DNA of 64,000 nucleotides from Trichomonas vaginalis G3 (Eukaryota > Parabasalia > Trichomonadida > Trichomonadidae), in assembly GCF_026262505.1 (NCBI RefSeq), contig NC_067206.1, positions 30,395,896 to 30,459,895 of the forward strand, given 5' to 3'. The notes below the pieces were generated by a model that did not search any database, had not been told where the DNA came from, and saw only the letters and a list, made by a program, of their open reading frames with translations. Position numbers and translations under genes: made by a program. This document shows, piece by piece, positions 34,431 through 45,340 of the stretch. Position 1 is the first letter of the stretch, and each line of letters begins with the position of its first letter.

Positions 34431-35674
34431 ATGTCGAAAGAAACAGCGTCTATGAGAGAAATACAACACAACCGACAACTCATTGTACAAGCTCTAAATA
34501 AGAACACAACAAACTTTTCAAACTATTCTAAGATATCTGAGTCATTGAAAGAAGGAAACTTAAAACTGACGATAAACCCATTGACAGACGAGTTTCTGTT
34601 TCAAGACAGTAAGAACCATACTGTTTGTATAAATCCAACAAAAAGAACTTTAAACGAGAAACCTATAGATGAACTTCTTTTGAAGGCAGATATTGACAAC
34701 AAAGCTGACAAAGAGTATGTAGATGCAACAAGAGACTATATTCTCGCATGGACAGATAGAACATACCCACAAAAACATCATACACATAACATCTATGACG
34801 TAGATGAACTACCAGCAATGTTAGATGACAAAGCAGATAAAACATATGTTGACAATAAAATGTCAAGTGAAGTGACAAGAGCTGACAAAGAATATTCTAA
34901 AAAGACTCATACACATACCATTACAAATATTACAAACTTACAAGAAACCTTAAACAGGAAAAGTGACGTTGGACATACACACGATTTCTTCGCAACTGTT
35001 GGTATAGAAAATATTGCAGGAACGGTTGAAGAACCTGATGGAACTGGTGGGGATGTATTAAATTGGAAACCTCCTAACTTTCCACAAGGTTTAACATCGG
35101 AGGATGACATAACGACGATGAAATACACTAGATGTAGAAATGTCTATGTCATGGAGGATGAAAACAATGTTAAATTCACTGCTCAAGATTTATATGACAA
35201 CAAAGCTGACAAAACAGAGCTTCAAACGTTAAAGACAGAAATACTTCAAACAGTATATCCTATAGGTTCTATTTACACGTCAATGAACTCTACCAAACCA
35301 GAAGTAGTACTTGGTTTTGGAACTTGGACTCAAATAGTCGACAGGTTTTTGTATTGTGCAAACTCTTCAAAGGAAACAGGTGGAAGTAAAACGATTTCAG
35401 GTGCAAATTTACCTGCGCACAGTCACTACATAGATTTAAGTACATCTGAAGCAGGTTGGCATAAGCATAGATTTTGGGATGGTCAGCAATGAAAAAAGGT
35501 AAAGGATATGATGTTAAAGACGACGTTCAGTTTGCTATAAATTGTTTCTGGGGTAGCACACAGGGAGAAGGAAACCATACACATCGCGTTTCAGGGTATA
35601 CACAAACAACGGGACAAAGTAAAGACTACATGCCACCTTACATGACAGTTTACGCATGGTATAGAATTGCTTAG
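34431..35674 (+). pseudogene. Phage-type collar/receptor-binding fibre protein (A2)
   Basis: Starts MSKETASMREIQHNRQLIVQ, followed by a beta N-domain, KADKxYVD/HTHxI stalk repeats, and the collar head with YPIGSIYTSMNSTKPE, FGTWTQIVDRFLYC, LPAHSHYI and DYMPPYMTVYAWYR. Compared with A1 the stalk has one KADKTYV unit fewer, so stalk length varies between copies. About one break. Confidence 0.8.
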
Positions 35675-36623
35675 TCGTCATTTTCAACTTCTTTAGCATA
35701 TTCGTCAGGAGTGTCTTATATTTGTTAGGAACTGTCTTTGAAAGTATACCACCTTGAACTTTGACAAGTTTGAAACGAGGTCTGACAATAGTCGTTTTAT
35801 TTCTGCTTGCAGTGTGTACATTTTGCCATTTTGCCTAAAACTTCATAATATTCTTTGTATACTTTCTTCTATTTTTACGAAACACGAATGTGAGTACCTG
35901 TCGAGTTCCCATTGTTGTCATAGTCAATAGTATTTTCATATGGGTCGCGTTTAGGTATTCTATTTTTACTTTGTCACCTTTCTTAAGTTTGAAGCCTGGC
36001 ATTCTTTCTTGTTTGTCTCTTTTGACTAAACTATTAAATATATAGTCTTTCTCTAAGTCGGGGTTGTTTTTCATTCTTCGGGGAGTGGTTTCCCAAACCT
36101 TTTTGTTTACGGCTATTGTAAATATTTAAAACTTGTCTCATCTTTGCCATGGAGAAGTGTCTATATTTGTCGTCATATGACATTTCATTTACTTCACCAC
36201 CTTGTGGTTGATTTAAGTCTCTTAAGATTTTTATACAACTGTCAATGACACCAAGAGCAGAATGGTTTTGGTCGACAATGAAATATTGGTTTACATTTTT
36301 TGAACGCAGATAGTTTTTAATATCGTCTGATTTGAAAGAACGTTCACAGTCAGATGTCAGTTTTGTTGGATGGTATTTGTCAACGAATATTGTCAAAGCA
36401 GTTTTCACATCTAAAATATTTTGGACTGTAATGGTATGGCTTCACAGTATCTTGTGTTTTGACCGACAAATATTAGCCAGTATGAGGTCCATCTGTTCTA
36501 ACTCTCGGAATGTTTTCCAAGATATCCATAAACCAAGCATTTGGGTGTTGAACTAAAGATTTTTACCATGAGTGCTTTCTTTGTTGCTTTAGAAACATAC
36601 GGGTCCTTGTTTGGATTCGTCAT
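35671..36623 (-). pseudogene. int: Retroviral-like (rve) integrase (A2)
   Basis: Same protein as 3784-4741; open segments at 36034-36408 and 35835-36074 carry LTSDCERSFKSD, NHSALGVIDSC and KGDKVKI. It is convergent with the fibre gene with overlapping stops, and divergent from the amphipathic gene. Broken, about five breaks. Confidence 0.8.
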
Positions 36624-36639
36624 TTTTTACCCATAAGAA
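36624..36639. promoter_or_regulatory. 16-bp divergent promoter, integrase / amphipathic protein (A2)
   Basis: TTTTTACCCATAAGAA separates the start codons; counterpart of 3768-3783. Confidence 0.55.
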
Positions 36640-37040
36640 ATGGGTTTATTTGGCGCATTAGCAGGAGTTGCATCCAGATTTTTGCCCGCAGTGGGAACAA
36701 TAGCCAGAGGTGCATTTGGATTGGAAGGAAGATTTTGAGTACATTAGGTATACTTAAAGAGAAAGCACAACCTATTATACAAACTGTACAGAAAGGTTGG
36801 GATGTAGCACGAGATGCAGCAAATCTTATTCCAAATCCTGAAACAAGAGGAAAAGTTCAAGGATGGATGGACAATGTAGGAAGACAAGCAGGAAACTACT
36901 ATAACAAAGCAAATGACTACTATAACCAAGCAGGACACTACATGGACCAAGGTGAAAGATTCTTTAACAGAGGATATAACCATGCACAACAGTGGGTAAA
37001 CAACAACCAACCGCAACCGCCTCAAACTTGGGGAATGTAA
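36640..37040 (+). pseudogene. Amphipathic minor virion protein (A2)
   Basis: Homologue of 3366-3767: Gly/Ala-rich amphipathic start, helix with QPIIQTVQKGWDVARDAANL, then Tyr/Asn-rich repeats (NYYNKANDYYNQAGHYMDQG) and the PPQTWGM end. The repeats YYN.A..YY suggest a fibrous or sticky tail. About one break. Confidence 0.55.
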
Positions 37041-37059
37041 AGTTTTTTACTGAGATGAA

Positions 37060-37221
37060 ATGAACAATACAGCATTGAGACAAATGGGTTCAAGATGGAT
37101 TTGTCGACTTCCAGCAGTTACACAACGTGTTTGTCAAGTTCTTCCTATACCTCAGGAAGTTTTAGACCGACTTAAAAAACAACACCAGTTGAAAACAAAC
37201 CAAACTAAAATTTTTTACTGA
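37060..37221 (+). CDS. 51-aa-type basic small protein (A2)
   Basis: MNNTALRQMGSRWICRL start, same leader TTTTTTACTGAGATGAA, tail slightly different from A1. Small unknown protein. Confidence 0.5.
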   Translation: MNNTALRQMGSRWICRLPAVTQRVCQVLPIPQEVLDRLKKQHQLKTNQTKIFY

Positions 37222-37226
37222 GATGA

Positions 37227-37810
37227 AATGCCGAAGAAGTTGAAACGGTAGATTTGACACCACAAACAAAAAGTTCAGAACCATTGTCAAAACCTGTCAA
37301 AGAACTTACCGATGAAGAGAAAAATTCAATAATAGAAAGTGCCAGGTCTGGAAATACAAACCCTAACTATAAAGTCACTTTTCATAGAAATGGAACGGCT
37401 AGTATCTCAAAAAAGAAACAGACTCTCACAAATAAAATATTGAAGTCTGAAGGAGCTTTCGAGACAACAGATGGAAAAGTTTACTTCACTGACCAACAGT
37501 TCATTATAGAACATCTCATTGACTTAGAGTCGAAATATTCTAAACTTTACAACAAACACAAAAAGTTGAAAGGAAAACAAAAACAAATGGCATATAATTT
37601 ATGAAGATGTTGACGACACAACTGTTCCTGCAAGTGAAGTAAAGTCAGAGGAACCGAAAAGTGACGAAAAACCGATAGAAGAAGAGAAACCAAAAACTGA
37701 AGATAAACCAAAACCAAAGGTTTAGTTTCCAAACTAAACCAAGTCAACCTTCATTAGCTGGTATGGGTTGGCGTCAAAGACTTATGGCAGCAGGCGGTTA
37801 TGTTAAGTAA
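37227..37810 (+). pseudogene. 194-aa-type KDG-domain protein (A2)
   Basis: Homologue of 2587-3171 with NYKVTFHRNGTASISKKKQ and the SLAGMGW / AAGGY candidate protease sites near the end. About three breaks. Confidence 0.65.
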
Positions 37811-37840
37811 AGAAAAAAATATTTTTTTATTTTTATAAAA

Positions 37841-39988
37841 ATGCCCCATATAGAATGGACAAGGTCTGCTAGAATAAAAGCAGAGTTGCAAAGATATGGT
37901 TGGAGAGTTTCGAAGAATTTTAAATATAGGAAGGGAAGACCCATAAAAGTCTATGACAAACTGGCTGGGTCTTCGCTACGAAATGGTTTGGAAACAGCAC
38001 GTGCCAATTATCCAAACAGACTAGAGAGGTTAGAAGAAGAACGTCTTATGGACATGCCTTTCGATGTTAGTGAACCTCAAGTTGAAGGACACGACGGCTT
38101 TGCCAGATTCTACTGGAAACATGACGAACAATTGCATCCTTTGAGAAAGGAAAAAAGGTAGTGCAGAGGATGGTCATGCTCCCATGGAAAGAACAAGATA
38201 TGCATATGAAAAGTATCGTGAAGTTAGAAGTCAAATTACATCTGGTCGAACCTTTACAGTAAACTTTGACGAAGGAAAGAACAAAGAAGGCTTCATGGGT
38301 GTACTTGCTGCAATTCAAGACGGAAATAAGAAAGGACACAATCTCAGATTGACCATAACAGATTTGGATGGTCACATTTACTATGCAAATGGCAATGTCA
38401 CAACAGCTGCAATGCTTCTTGACGCTTTCAAGACTACAAAGAGAGAACAAATGGTTGACTCCGACTCAGACATTTTGAATGCAATTGAAGGAATTGCAAG
38501 TGTCAAGTTCGAATGGTACCAACCTAACCCTCAAGCAGTCAGACAACATGCTGGATACTTTCCGTTCATAAATAAGTCTGACATTGACTTGACAAGGTAT
38601 GGAATTTACAATTCAATTGAAACAATTGTCAATGAACCTTGCATTCTTACATGTCTCAGGAACTCTGGTCTTGTTACAGAAGAGAAGATGAAGTACCTTG
38701 AGTCATGTGTGAAGACAAGGTACATTCTCAGAGGTCAATTGGCAAAAATTGCACCGTTGGCAAATGTCAATATCCGAGTCAACATACCTACAGCTAAAGG
38801 TTCTTCACATGACGACTATGTTGTTGAGTTCAATTTACCATGGTTGAAGATTGCAATTGTCCACAACCACTTCATGTTGAACGAAAGTCTTACAAACCCA
38901 TTGTTCGGAAAAGGCAAGTGCAACATTGTCAGAGCTGTAAACATTCTTTTCGAGAAAGGCTTGTTGGAACCAATTCCAGATGACAAGCTGACAGAAACTT
39001 TTGTACCAAAAGACGAAACAAACTTTTCATTGTTAGCAAGACCAAAAGTTGTTCCAGACAAAGTTCTAGCACAAAAGAAGTACACAGTTCCAAAAGGAGT
39101 TGGATTGTTCGGATACCAACCTGAACCAGAAGAACTTCCAATGAGGTTGCAAGAACTTCAAGATGCTATAAACAAACTTCCATTGAGACATCCAATTGAC
39201 GTCAAATTGTATTGGAGAGCATCTGAGTTAGGTCAGAAGGTTTTATATGAAACAGGTTGCTTCGACGATGTTTATGAGATAACAGGAGAAGTTTCTCAGA
39301 AGATAAGAGACTCACTTGAATTTCCACAAACTGGACCAATTGGTTGCGACAAGTTCGACTCAGATGAAAAGATATACTATGTCGACCTTAACGCTGCGTA
39401 CATGAGGTTTGTCCAATATTCCCAACTGGAATTCCAAACGAAGACGGTGAGTTCCCAGGAAGGAACTATACAGTTGGAAAAGTCATACAACAACTGATGA
39501 TATTAGGAAAGCTTCAAACCCCAAACTTGCAATGACACTCAAATTGCTTATGAATTCAATGGGGATATTCCATTAAGAAACCTCAAGAGATGAAGAGTAA
39601 ACATTATGAGAAGGTCGACAACTTTGTTGAAAGGTTTTCTCCTTTTGTTTTGAAGTACGAATTCACTCAAGGTCAAAGTGGCTTAGTAACCACATTAAAA
39701 CCTATTGTCGAACATTGGTCTTACCCTCAGTTCGCAAAGGCAGTCCTTGACAACTACAACAAATTCTTCTCGAGGTCAAATCCAAAGTGAAGGTTTACTA
39801 TGAGAACATTGACGCACTCATGACGAACGAAGAAGGATACAACAAACTCATTGAAATGGGTATGGTCGGTGAAAAAGATGGGTCAATTCAAATTGGACAA
39901 AATTTTCACCGAAGTTCATGTCCTCTCCAAGCGTAAGTATTGGGGCATACTTGAAGACGGCACAGAAATAAAACATTGCATGAAGTAA
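37841..39988 (+). pseudogene. polB: Protein-primed family B DNA polymerase (A2)
   Basis: Three polymerase landmarks are visible: motif A-type YYVDLNAAYM, a motif B-type KLAMTLKLLMNSM region near 39530, and a motif C-type YYENIDALMT near 39800. A KRKYWG basic motif lies close to the end. The N-terminal 400 residues carry the exonuclease/terminal-region homology shared with A1. Protein-primed PolB is the hallmark replicase of Polintons and would use terminal repeats as origins. It starts after TATTTTTTTATTTTTATAAAA. Broken, about five breaks, and no longer functional. Confidence 0.82.
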
Positions 39989-40017
39989 AAAAATTTTTAT
40001 TCGAATTTGAATTTAAA

Positions 40018-40371
40018 ATGTGGGGAATTCTTGGTCTCAAACTCATATATAACCTGTTTGTTGTATTTTCGTCGACTATGGCACGAGACACGAACATTGA
40101 CCAAACGGACAAAAAGTGTCATTTCAGATGGTCCAAGCAGCCAATCGCATTCGAGCACTTCGAAGAAGCCTTACGTTCCAAGGGAGAGGGTGTCTGGTGC
40201 AAGGCAGAGGTCATGAAACTCTACGAGCAGTACATCCTCAATGCCTGGGAGACAAATCGTCCTTGGATTGGCAATTCTACCAACTCCTCTGGGACGACCT
40301 CCTACGCAACTGGGATGACGAAAGAGTTCCAATTCAGAGGTCAGGAACTACTTATCCAAATTTACCCTTAA
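40018..40371 (+). CDS. 117-aa protein with N-terminal hydrophobic segment
   Basis: MWGILGLKLIYNLFVVFSS could be a signal or membrane helix; a start at the internal Met (MARDTNIDQ) would give a soluble 97-aa protein. The remainder is aromatic and charged (CHFRWSKQPIAFEHFEEAL, WCKAEVMKLYEQYILNAW). Leader TTTTTATTCGAATTTG. The GC content rises here relative to 33-37 kb. No family recognised. Looks whole. Confidence 0.5.
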   Translation: MWGILGLKLIYNLFVVFSSTMARDTNIDQTDKKCHFRWSKQPIAFEHFEEALRSKGEGVWCKAEVMKLYEQYILNAWETNRPWIGNSTNSSGTTSYATGMTKEFQFRGQELLIQIYP

Positions 40372-40443
40372 TTTAAGCTACTTAATCTAAATAAAAACCT
40401 TAAATTTACTGGGGTTTCCCCCTAAATAAAATTTTTTTTACTC

Positions 40444-40580
40444 TTAGAACCACTCGAGGTTCTCCTTACGGTTGTTGAGCTTGTCACCGTCAATGTGTCT
40501 GACCCTCGTCTTCTTGTCTGATTTGGAACCCATTGAATTGCGACAAGCTTGCCCATGGAGATTGAACCGCGATTCCGAAG
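40444..40580 (-). pseudogene. HNH endonuclease C-terminal motif
   Basis: The minus-strand reading ending at 40444 gives RVRHIDGDKLNNRKENLEWF, a typical HNH/AP2-type ending (HID-G-D..NNR.ENL.W). It is not the same gene as the HNH of element B. Upstream residues (FNLHGQACRNSM) are consistent with the zinc/HNH region, but I cannot define a start. A partial gene. Confidence 0.5.
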
Positions 40581-40581
40581 G

Positions 40582-41118
40582 TTAAGGTTCAAGTGTCCCA
40601 AGTTGTTGAGGACTGGGGTAAGAAGAACCTTGCCTGTCTCCTTGTTGCGGATTGGTATGGGTAGGGTTGGGAAATTTCGTAAGCGTCATCGGCAACAAGG
40701 GTTGCCCAAACTTCCTCTTCTTCGTGTTTCTCTTCTTCATCTTCTTCTCTTCTTCTTCGTGTTCTTTCTTCCTCTTCTTCCTCGACAATTCCTTCTTCAA
40801 TTGGTACTCACGAATACGGTGTTGGAGTTCTGTCCTTTCGAGTACCTTCCAGATGGCATCTATCTCTTCGAAGAAACGGTAGATGAGTCTGGCAAGGTCT
40901 CGGTTCTCTCTCGCGTAAATGCGCAAGGTTTCCGTCAAATCGTTTCAGGCTTTCTCATTGGAAGCTTGGTTCATGAGGAACTCACCTTTAACCTTCATCT
41001 CTTCCATAAGACTACTTTGGAGAGTCTTAACGGTGTTTGTCAGATGAGCTTTCAAATTCAAAATTTGAATTTGAACTGGGCGCTTGTCTGGCAACATTGA
41101 AAGGACATCTGCCATTGT
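40582..41118 (-). pseudogene. Coiled-coil protein, Glu/Lys-rich
   Basis: The open frame 40582-40938 has TLRIYARENRDLARLIYRFFEEIDAIWKV, then a long Lys/Glu coil and a Pro/Gln end. Coding-like sequence upstream on the same strand begins near 41118 (MADVLSMLPDKRPVQIQ). Unrecognised; possibly a scaffold or core protein. About one break. Confidence 0.4.
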
Positions 41119-41208
41119 GTTTCGGCTTCGGTGCTTGTTCGGACATCGAAAAATGAAGTGGTTTGAGAATGGCGGTTTTACTTCAAAAAGCTTGTTATGA
41201 CAGTTATG

Positions 41209-41763
41209 TCATACAACAAGTTTAAAATAATTCTTGTTCTTCTTCTGAACGTTTGTTTGTCTCTTCCGATAAAAGTTTCCGAACATGAGAACCAAAAAAC
41301 GTTTTTTGAGATTGCGGAAGAGTTCAGGCAAACGTTCATATTCTGGATATGTTTGGGAGCAGTTCAAAACATCTGAGCTGACTTTCGGACAAAATTGGGA
41401 CAATGTCAGAAAATTCATCTTTGGTCGGACCTGCTTGAAGGTAAGTCCTTACATGTAAGTAGCTCTGGTAAAGTCTTCTCATTTCTGCTAACTTTTGGAG
41501 TATAGCTTCGTAGTTTAGAAGTTTTAATTTTAATTGTCTTATTCCACTCTTGACATCTAAACGGTAACTATCCATGAGGTCAAGAGTAGCTTTGGTAGCT
41601 TTAAGTGGAGCTATCTGTTCTTGACTTGTGCAATTTTGGTTGCAATTGTGGTTTGAGCTCCTTCAAGTTCGCCGTCTATGTCGTTCTCAACGCCTTCAAC
41701 CATGGCTTGAAACTCTTCATCGGTCCATTGAGATTGGTGTGGGACGAATTTAACTTGCTTCAT
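41209..41763 (-). pseudogene. Helical protein, unrecognised
   Basis: Starts near 41763 with MKQVKFVPHQSQWTDEEFQ, then acidic helices. The open frame 41336-41575 continues with IRQLKLKLLNYEAILQKLAEMRRLYQSYL, a predicted coiled coil. Unknown function, about two breaks. Confidence 0.4.
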
Positions 41764-41831
41764 TCAAAAAAAATGAAAAAAATGTTTTTACTCAAACTCC
41801 AAAAGCGTGCCATGTATATGGCTAAGAAAAC

Positions 41832-42088
41832 TTACCAGAAGGCTTCTTCTTCACATGAGTCTTTGGCAACTTGAGTGTTGGTGTTGGAGTTCTTGGGGAG
41901 TGGCTCTGAAATTTCAAATCTCTCTCGAGCGCAACAACAGATGTCAGAATAACATTCCCCACTGTCCCTCTTGCCACCATAAATTGTGTATTGACCGAAC
42001 TTGCATTTGCAGGAAGACCGGTCAATACAGGTTCACAGTTGAAATAGTTGTAACAAACCTGTTGAGTACGAGTGTGAGTAAAACATAA
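41832..42088 (-). pseudogene. Cys-rich small protein, unrecognised
   Basis: One frame shows CIDRSSCKCKFGQYTIYGG and, later, ECYSDICCCARER, a dense Cys pattern suggesting metal or disulfide binding, then a Pro/Asn/Thr linker. Similar codon use to neighbours. About one break; function unknown. Confidence 0.35.
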
Positions 42089-42100
42089 AAAAAAGTGAAG

Positions 42101-42460
42101 TTAAAATGAGATGTTTACTGAACTGGCTGAAAGAACTGGCTGAATGTCGCCTTCACAGGTTATGTGAAACGCTGACCCGAGAAGTGAAGGAGAGACTGAA
42201 TTGCCAATTTCATATGGGGTAGGGGGTTCTCCTTGTTTGGTATTTTTATTCCAAGGACGTTTGTTTAGGAACTTAACAAGAGCTTCTCTTTTGGCGTCCT
42301 TTATGCCATCGTAGGCTGTCCCGTCTGGTATTTGAATTGGAATTCCAGTCGAAGTCTCGAAGCTGAAGTGTAGACCTTCCAGTAATAGAGATGAACTTGA
42401 CCTTGGGCTTCATGACCTTGCGCAAGTAGTCTTTTACGCAGTCGTTAATTTCAATTAGGT
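42101..42460 (-). pseudogene. Unrecognised protein C-terminal region
   Basis: The minus-strand reading contains FETSTGIPIQIPDGTAYDGI, AKREALVKFLNKRPWNK and PPTPYEIGNSVSPSLLG before a stop near 42101. Looks coding but no family or start identified. Confidence 0.3.
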
Positions 42461-42494
42461 AAATTGCCTCTCAAGTCCTTCTTGCATTCCGAGT

Positions 42495-42755
42495 CCTTCA
42501 TCCGACAGGAAAATATTTTCCGACAACTGGAAAAAATTTTCCGGACAAAGGGAAAAATTTTTCTTCGACAGAAAAAGTTCTTCCCAGTTGTCCGTCCTTA
42601 ACCATTCAAATTTTCGAAAATGAGAAACTTTTTGTCGAACTCAGAAAAAGTTTTTCCTTCCAACAGAAAAAGTTCTTCCTTCCGACAGGAAAAAGTTTTT
42701 CCTTCCGACAGAAAAAGTTTTCCTTCCGACAGGAAAATATTTTCCTTCGACAGGA
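42495..42755. repeat. Imperfect tandem repeats, TTCCGACAGGAAAA type
   Basis: About ten irregular units of 20-25 bases, each with CCGACAGGAAAA then a T run and TTCC, alternately self-complementary (GGAAAA/TTTTCC). The overlapping open frames (SVGRKNFF repeats) are probably shadows. Confidence 0.7.
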
Positions 42756-42786
42756 CACAAACGGATGACTGACGTTCCTCTTCCTG

Positions 42787-43348
42787 ATGCTCTTCCAAAG
42801 CCAGAAGTACCGAAAGCCCCTGCACCTCGCAACCACACAACCTCAGTTCCAGCAAGTCCCTCCACCAAATTTACTACCAATTTCCACCTCAAGGTCTACT
42901 ACCTACCACAAGCTTCCCGAAACTACCCTACCTCCTCAGCCTATGCCTTACTTCCCACCCTTGGATGTTCCAACAAATAGCTCCCCCAGCAATTCCAACA
43001 TCAATCTCAATCGAAAGAGACCAAGAGAGTTCGAGAGAAGTCTGAACCGCTTACGCAAAGATTATGCCAACAGCCCCTATGGAAGACGACAGGCTTTCAG
43101 TCTCTTCCTTCAAATCGACCGATTCGCTCGTACCAACAGATTCGGTTCGTGACCGTGAAGACTACCTCAAGCAGTCTGAGAGACTCTCATCTACAATCAT
43201 TACAGTTGGAGCTCTCAGAACATGCGCAATTACGAAGGTCAGACACCAGCTGGAGACCGCAAAACAGACGTACTCGCAAGAGCGTCCAATGGTCAAGACA
43301 AAGACTGAGATAAGTCGACTTCATTCTTGCAGCTTGCCATACAAGTAA
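42787..43348 (+). pseudogene. Pro-rich then charged protein, unrecognised
   Basis: The first part is Pro/Thr/Gln-rich (TLPPQPMPYFPPLDVPTN). It is followed by NRKRPREFERSLNRLRKDYANSP and a second open stretch with SSFKSTDSLVPTDSVRDREDYLKQ-like charged helices. No family recognised; about two breaks. Confidence 0.35.
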
Positions 43349-43355
43349 AAAAAAT

Positions 43356-43600
43356 AACAATTACGAGTTAAACTTTTTATTCTTTTTTCTGAGTTGTTTA
43401 GAGCTGGTTCTCTTGTAGGAAACCTTTCTACTCTCCATGGTCATGTAATTGCGAATTTGTACGCAATTCCAGGTTCGTTGTTTTTGAACCTGATGTATGT
43501 AACGCTTCCATCCTCCTCGGGGGGAGTAAGCTGCTAACATCTGACAAGTTTTCTCGTGACTCGGAGCTTCATAAAAATGTTCACTTTTTAAACGTTAAGT
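43356..43600 (-). pseudogene. Small basic protein region
   Basis: The minus reading contains CQMLAAYSPRGGWKRYIHQ, KQRTWNCVQIRNYMTMESRK and a Lys/Arg-rich end (KRTSSKQLRKK) near 43366. Basic enough to bind nucleic acid; no family recognised, and no clear start. Confidence 0.3.
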
Positions 43601-43943
43601 TTTTAGTCTTATTTTACCCTTTGTTTACCCTTTGTTTGTCGAGGTAGTATTGGAGTGCAATTTCTCCAAATTCTCTGTGTCGGAGTTCTTCAGATTTTCC
43701 ACAGGTTGTACCTGGAGAATCAAAGAAGTTTCAAGAAACATACTGCCATGTGCTCTTTGAGTTCGTCAGGTATTTTGAAGTGTTGCATCTTCGAGTCTTC
43801 GACATGAGAAAAATGGACACTTTTTCTATTAAAACCGTTTTGGCATTCTCATGAGTGAGTATAGTTCTGCCGAACCATTGGAAGAGAAGAAGTACCCTTG
43901 TGGCAAAAAGAAAAAATAGATTGCCTTTAGTTGTCATTGCCAA
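43601..43943 (-). pseudogene. Unrecognised protein region
   Basis: The open frame 43731-43943 starts MAMTTKGNLFFLFATRVLLLFQWFGRT-like and reads through CNTSKYLTNSKSTW. Coding-like sequence with EELRHREFGEIALQYYLDKQ follows toward 43620. It could be a membrane-anchored small protein. About one break. Confidence 0.3.
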
Positions 43944-45119
43944 TTGTACTCGTAATTGAATTCATTGTACTTCTCTTCACGTAACACTAAAACTCAGCAA
44001 ATTGCGTATTTGCGTTTAAGGAAGCTACACATCTTACTAAGACTCAACACTTACAATTTTTCAAGTTGACTTTTTACAAGTTGAATCTTTGTTGCTTGAA
44101 TTCAGCAAAAAATTTCTTGATTGTTTAGAAGCTTGACATCTAACATGTTTCTAAACACGCTTTCTAACCATGGTTCTAAAAACTCTTGAATTTTCAAATG
44201 ATATTTTACACCCAAAAATTATAAAAGAAGAAACAACTGAAAAGAACTAAAGTACAGAGGAATATGCGAAAAAAAAGGTCAGAAAAAGCAGGCAGAAGTA
44301 AGCAAAAAGGGAAACAAGAATGTTATAAACACACACAACCATACTACTCAATATAAAAGTAACTGAAGATGAAGAAATAAAACAAAAAGCCCTGAAGAAC
44401 ATATATGGATTAGCGATGAGTATAAAAAAAGAAGTTGAAGCAAAATGTAAAGGCAGAAAAACTTTTGAAACAGTTGCAAAACCAAAGGCCGTACCAGTAT
44501 GAAAACTTAGCAACAAGAAAAGTAAAAACTAACGACGCAGCCATGCAAAAGGCAATGAAAAGCGCACGAATTATAAAAGTAATAATGACTGGTTAGATGC
44601 CCCGAAGAACGCTAAAGCAGCCCAACTTATAGGGTCAATAAGGACAAAATGCAAGCGATGAAAAGTTCAAAATGAAGCCTTTAATGAAATGCTGACTTTA
44701 AAGAAACGCATTCGAAAGCTCTTCATAAAGTAAGGTGAGAACTAGTGAAGCGGAACTTCCTCACATCTGGAAAAGAAACTGAAGTCTGAAGGTTTCGACA
44801 AAGAGTTAAAAGAAGTAGCACAAAAATATGACGAAAATAACAGATGCAGCAACGAGACAGGCAGTTCAAAGTGCCTATTGAACCGCCGTTAGAGGCCAAC
44901 TGTTTGTGGAAAGTCAAGAAACAAGAGTACAACAGACCAAAACAGACGCTAGTAGGAATGCTTTCTTAAAAAACGAAAAGTCATGGTATGGACATTATGC
45001 TGCAGATGGAACATATGTGCGCAGCTGTGGAACTTAATATACACCAAACCCTCCAGAGAAGCACCTGCACCAGGGACTACCTAAAACATTTACAAATCGG
45101 TCACATGGACCAACAGACA

Positions 45120-45340
45120 CAGGCTGCACCACAACAACAACCAACACAACAACCAACATTCAAAATCCAGCACCACAACAACAAACCAACACAACAACCA
45201 ACGAGTTCAATAATCCCAGCAACCACCAAACAACAACCAACACAACAACCAACAGTTCAAAATCCAGCACAGCAACCAACAGTTCAAAAATCCCGCAAAC
45301 AGCAACCAACACAACAACAACACAAACAGAGCAAAGGACA
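45120..45340 (+). repeat. ACAACAACCAACA-type low-complexity repeat
   Basis: Repeated CAACACAACAACCAACA units, translating as Gln/Pro/Thr- or Asn/Thr-rich in different frames. Probably the low-complexity tail of an element coiled-coil protein. Confidence 0.7.

Larger units (their letters stand above)
11282..43990 (+). mobile_element. Element A2, Polinton/Maverick, split by insertion of element B
   Basis: Left part 11282-12614, right part from 33134. Order: terminal hairpin, Dam, 43-aa membrane protein, 120-aa protein (split by B), 80-aa amphipathic protein, penton-like, fibre, integrase, amphipathic protein, 51-aa, 194-aa, PolB, then a GC-richer block of unrecognised genes to about 43990. The right terminus is not identified. 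It is broken, with roughly a dozen or more breaks, and so cannot be active as such. Copies of shared genes are close to A1, so age is modest. Confidence 0.7.
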
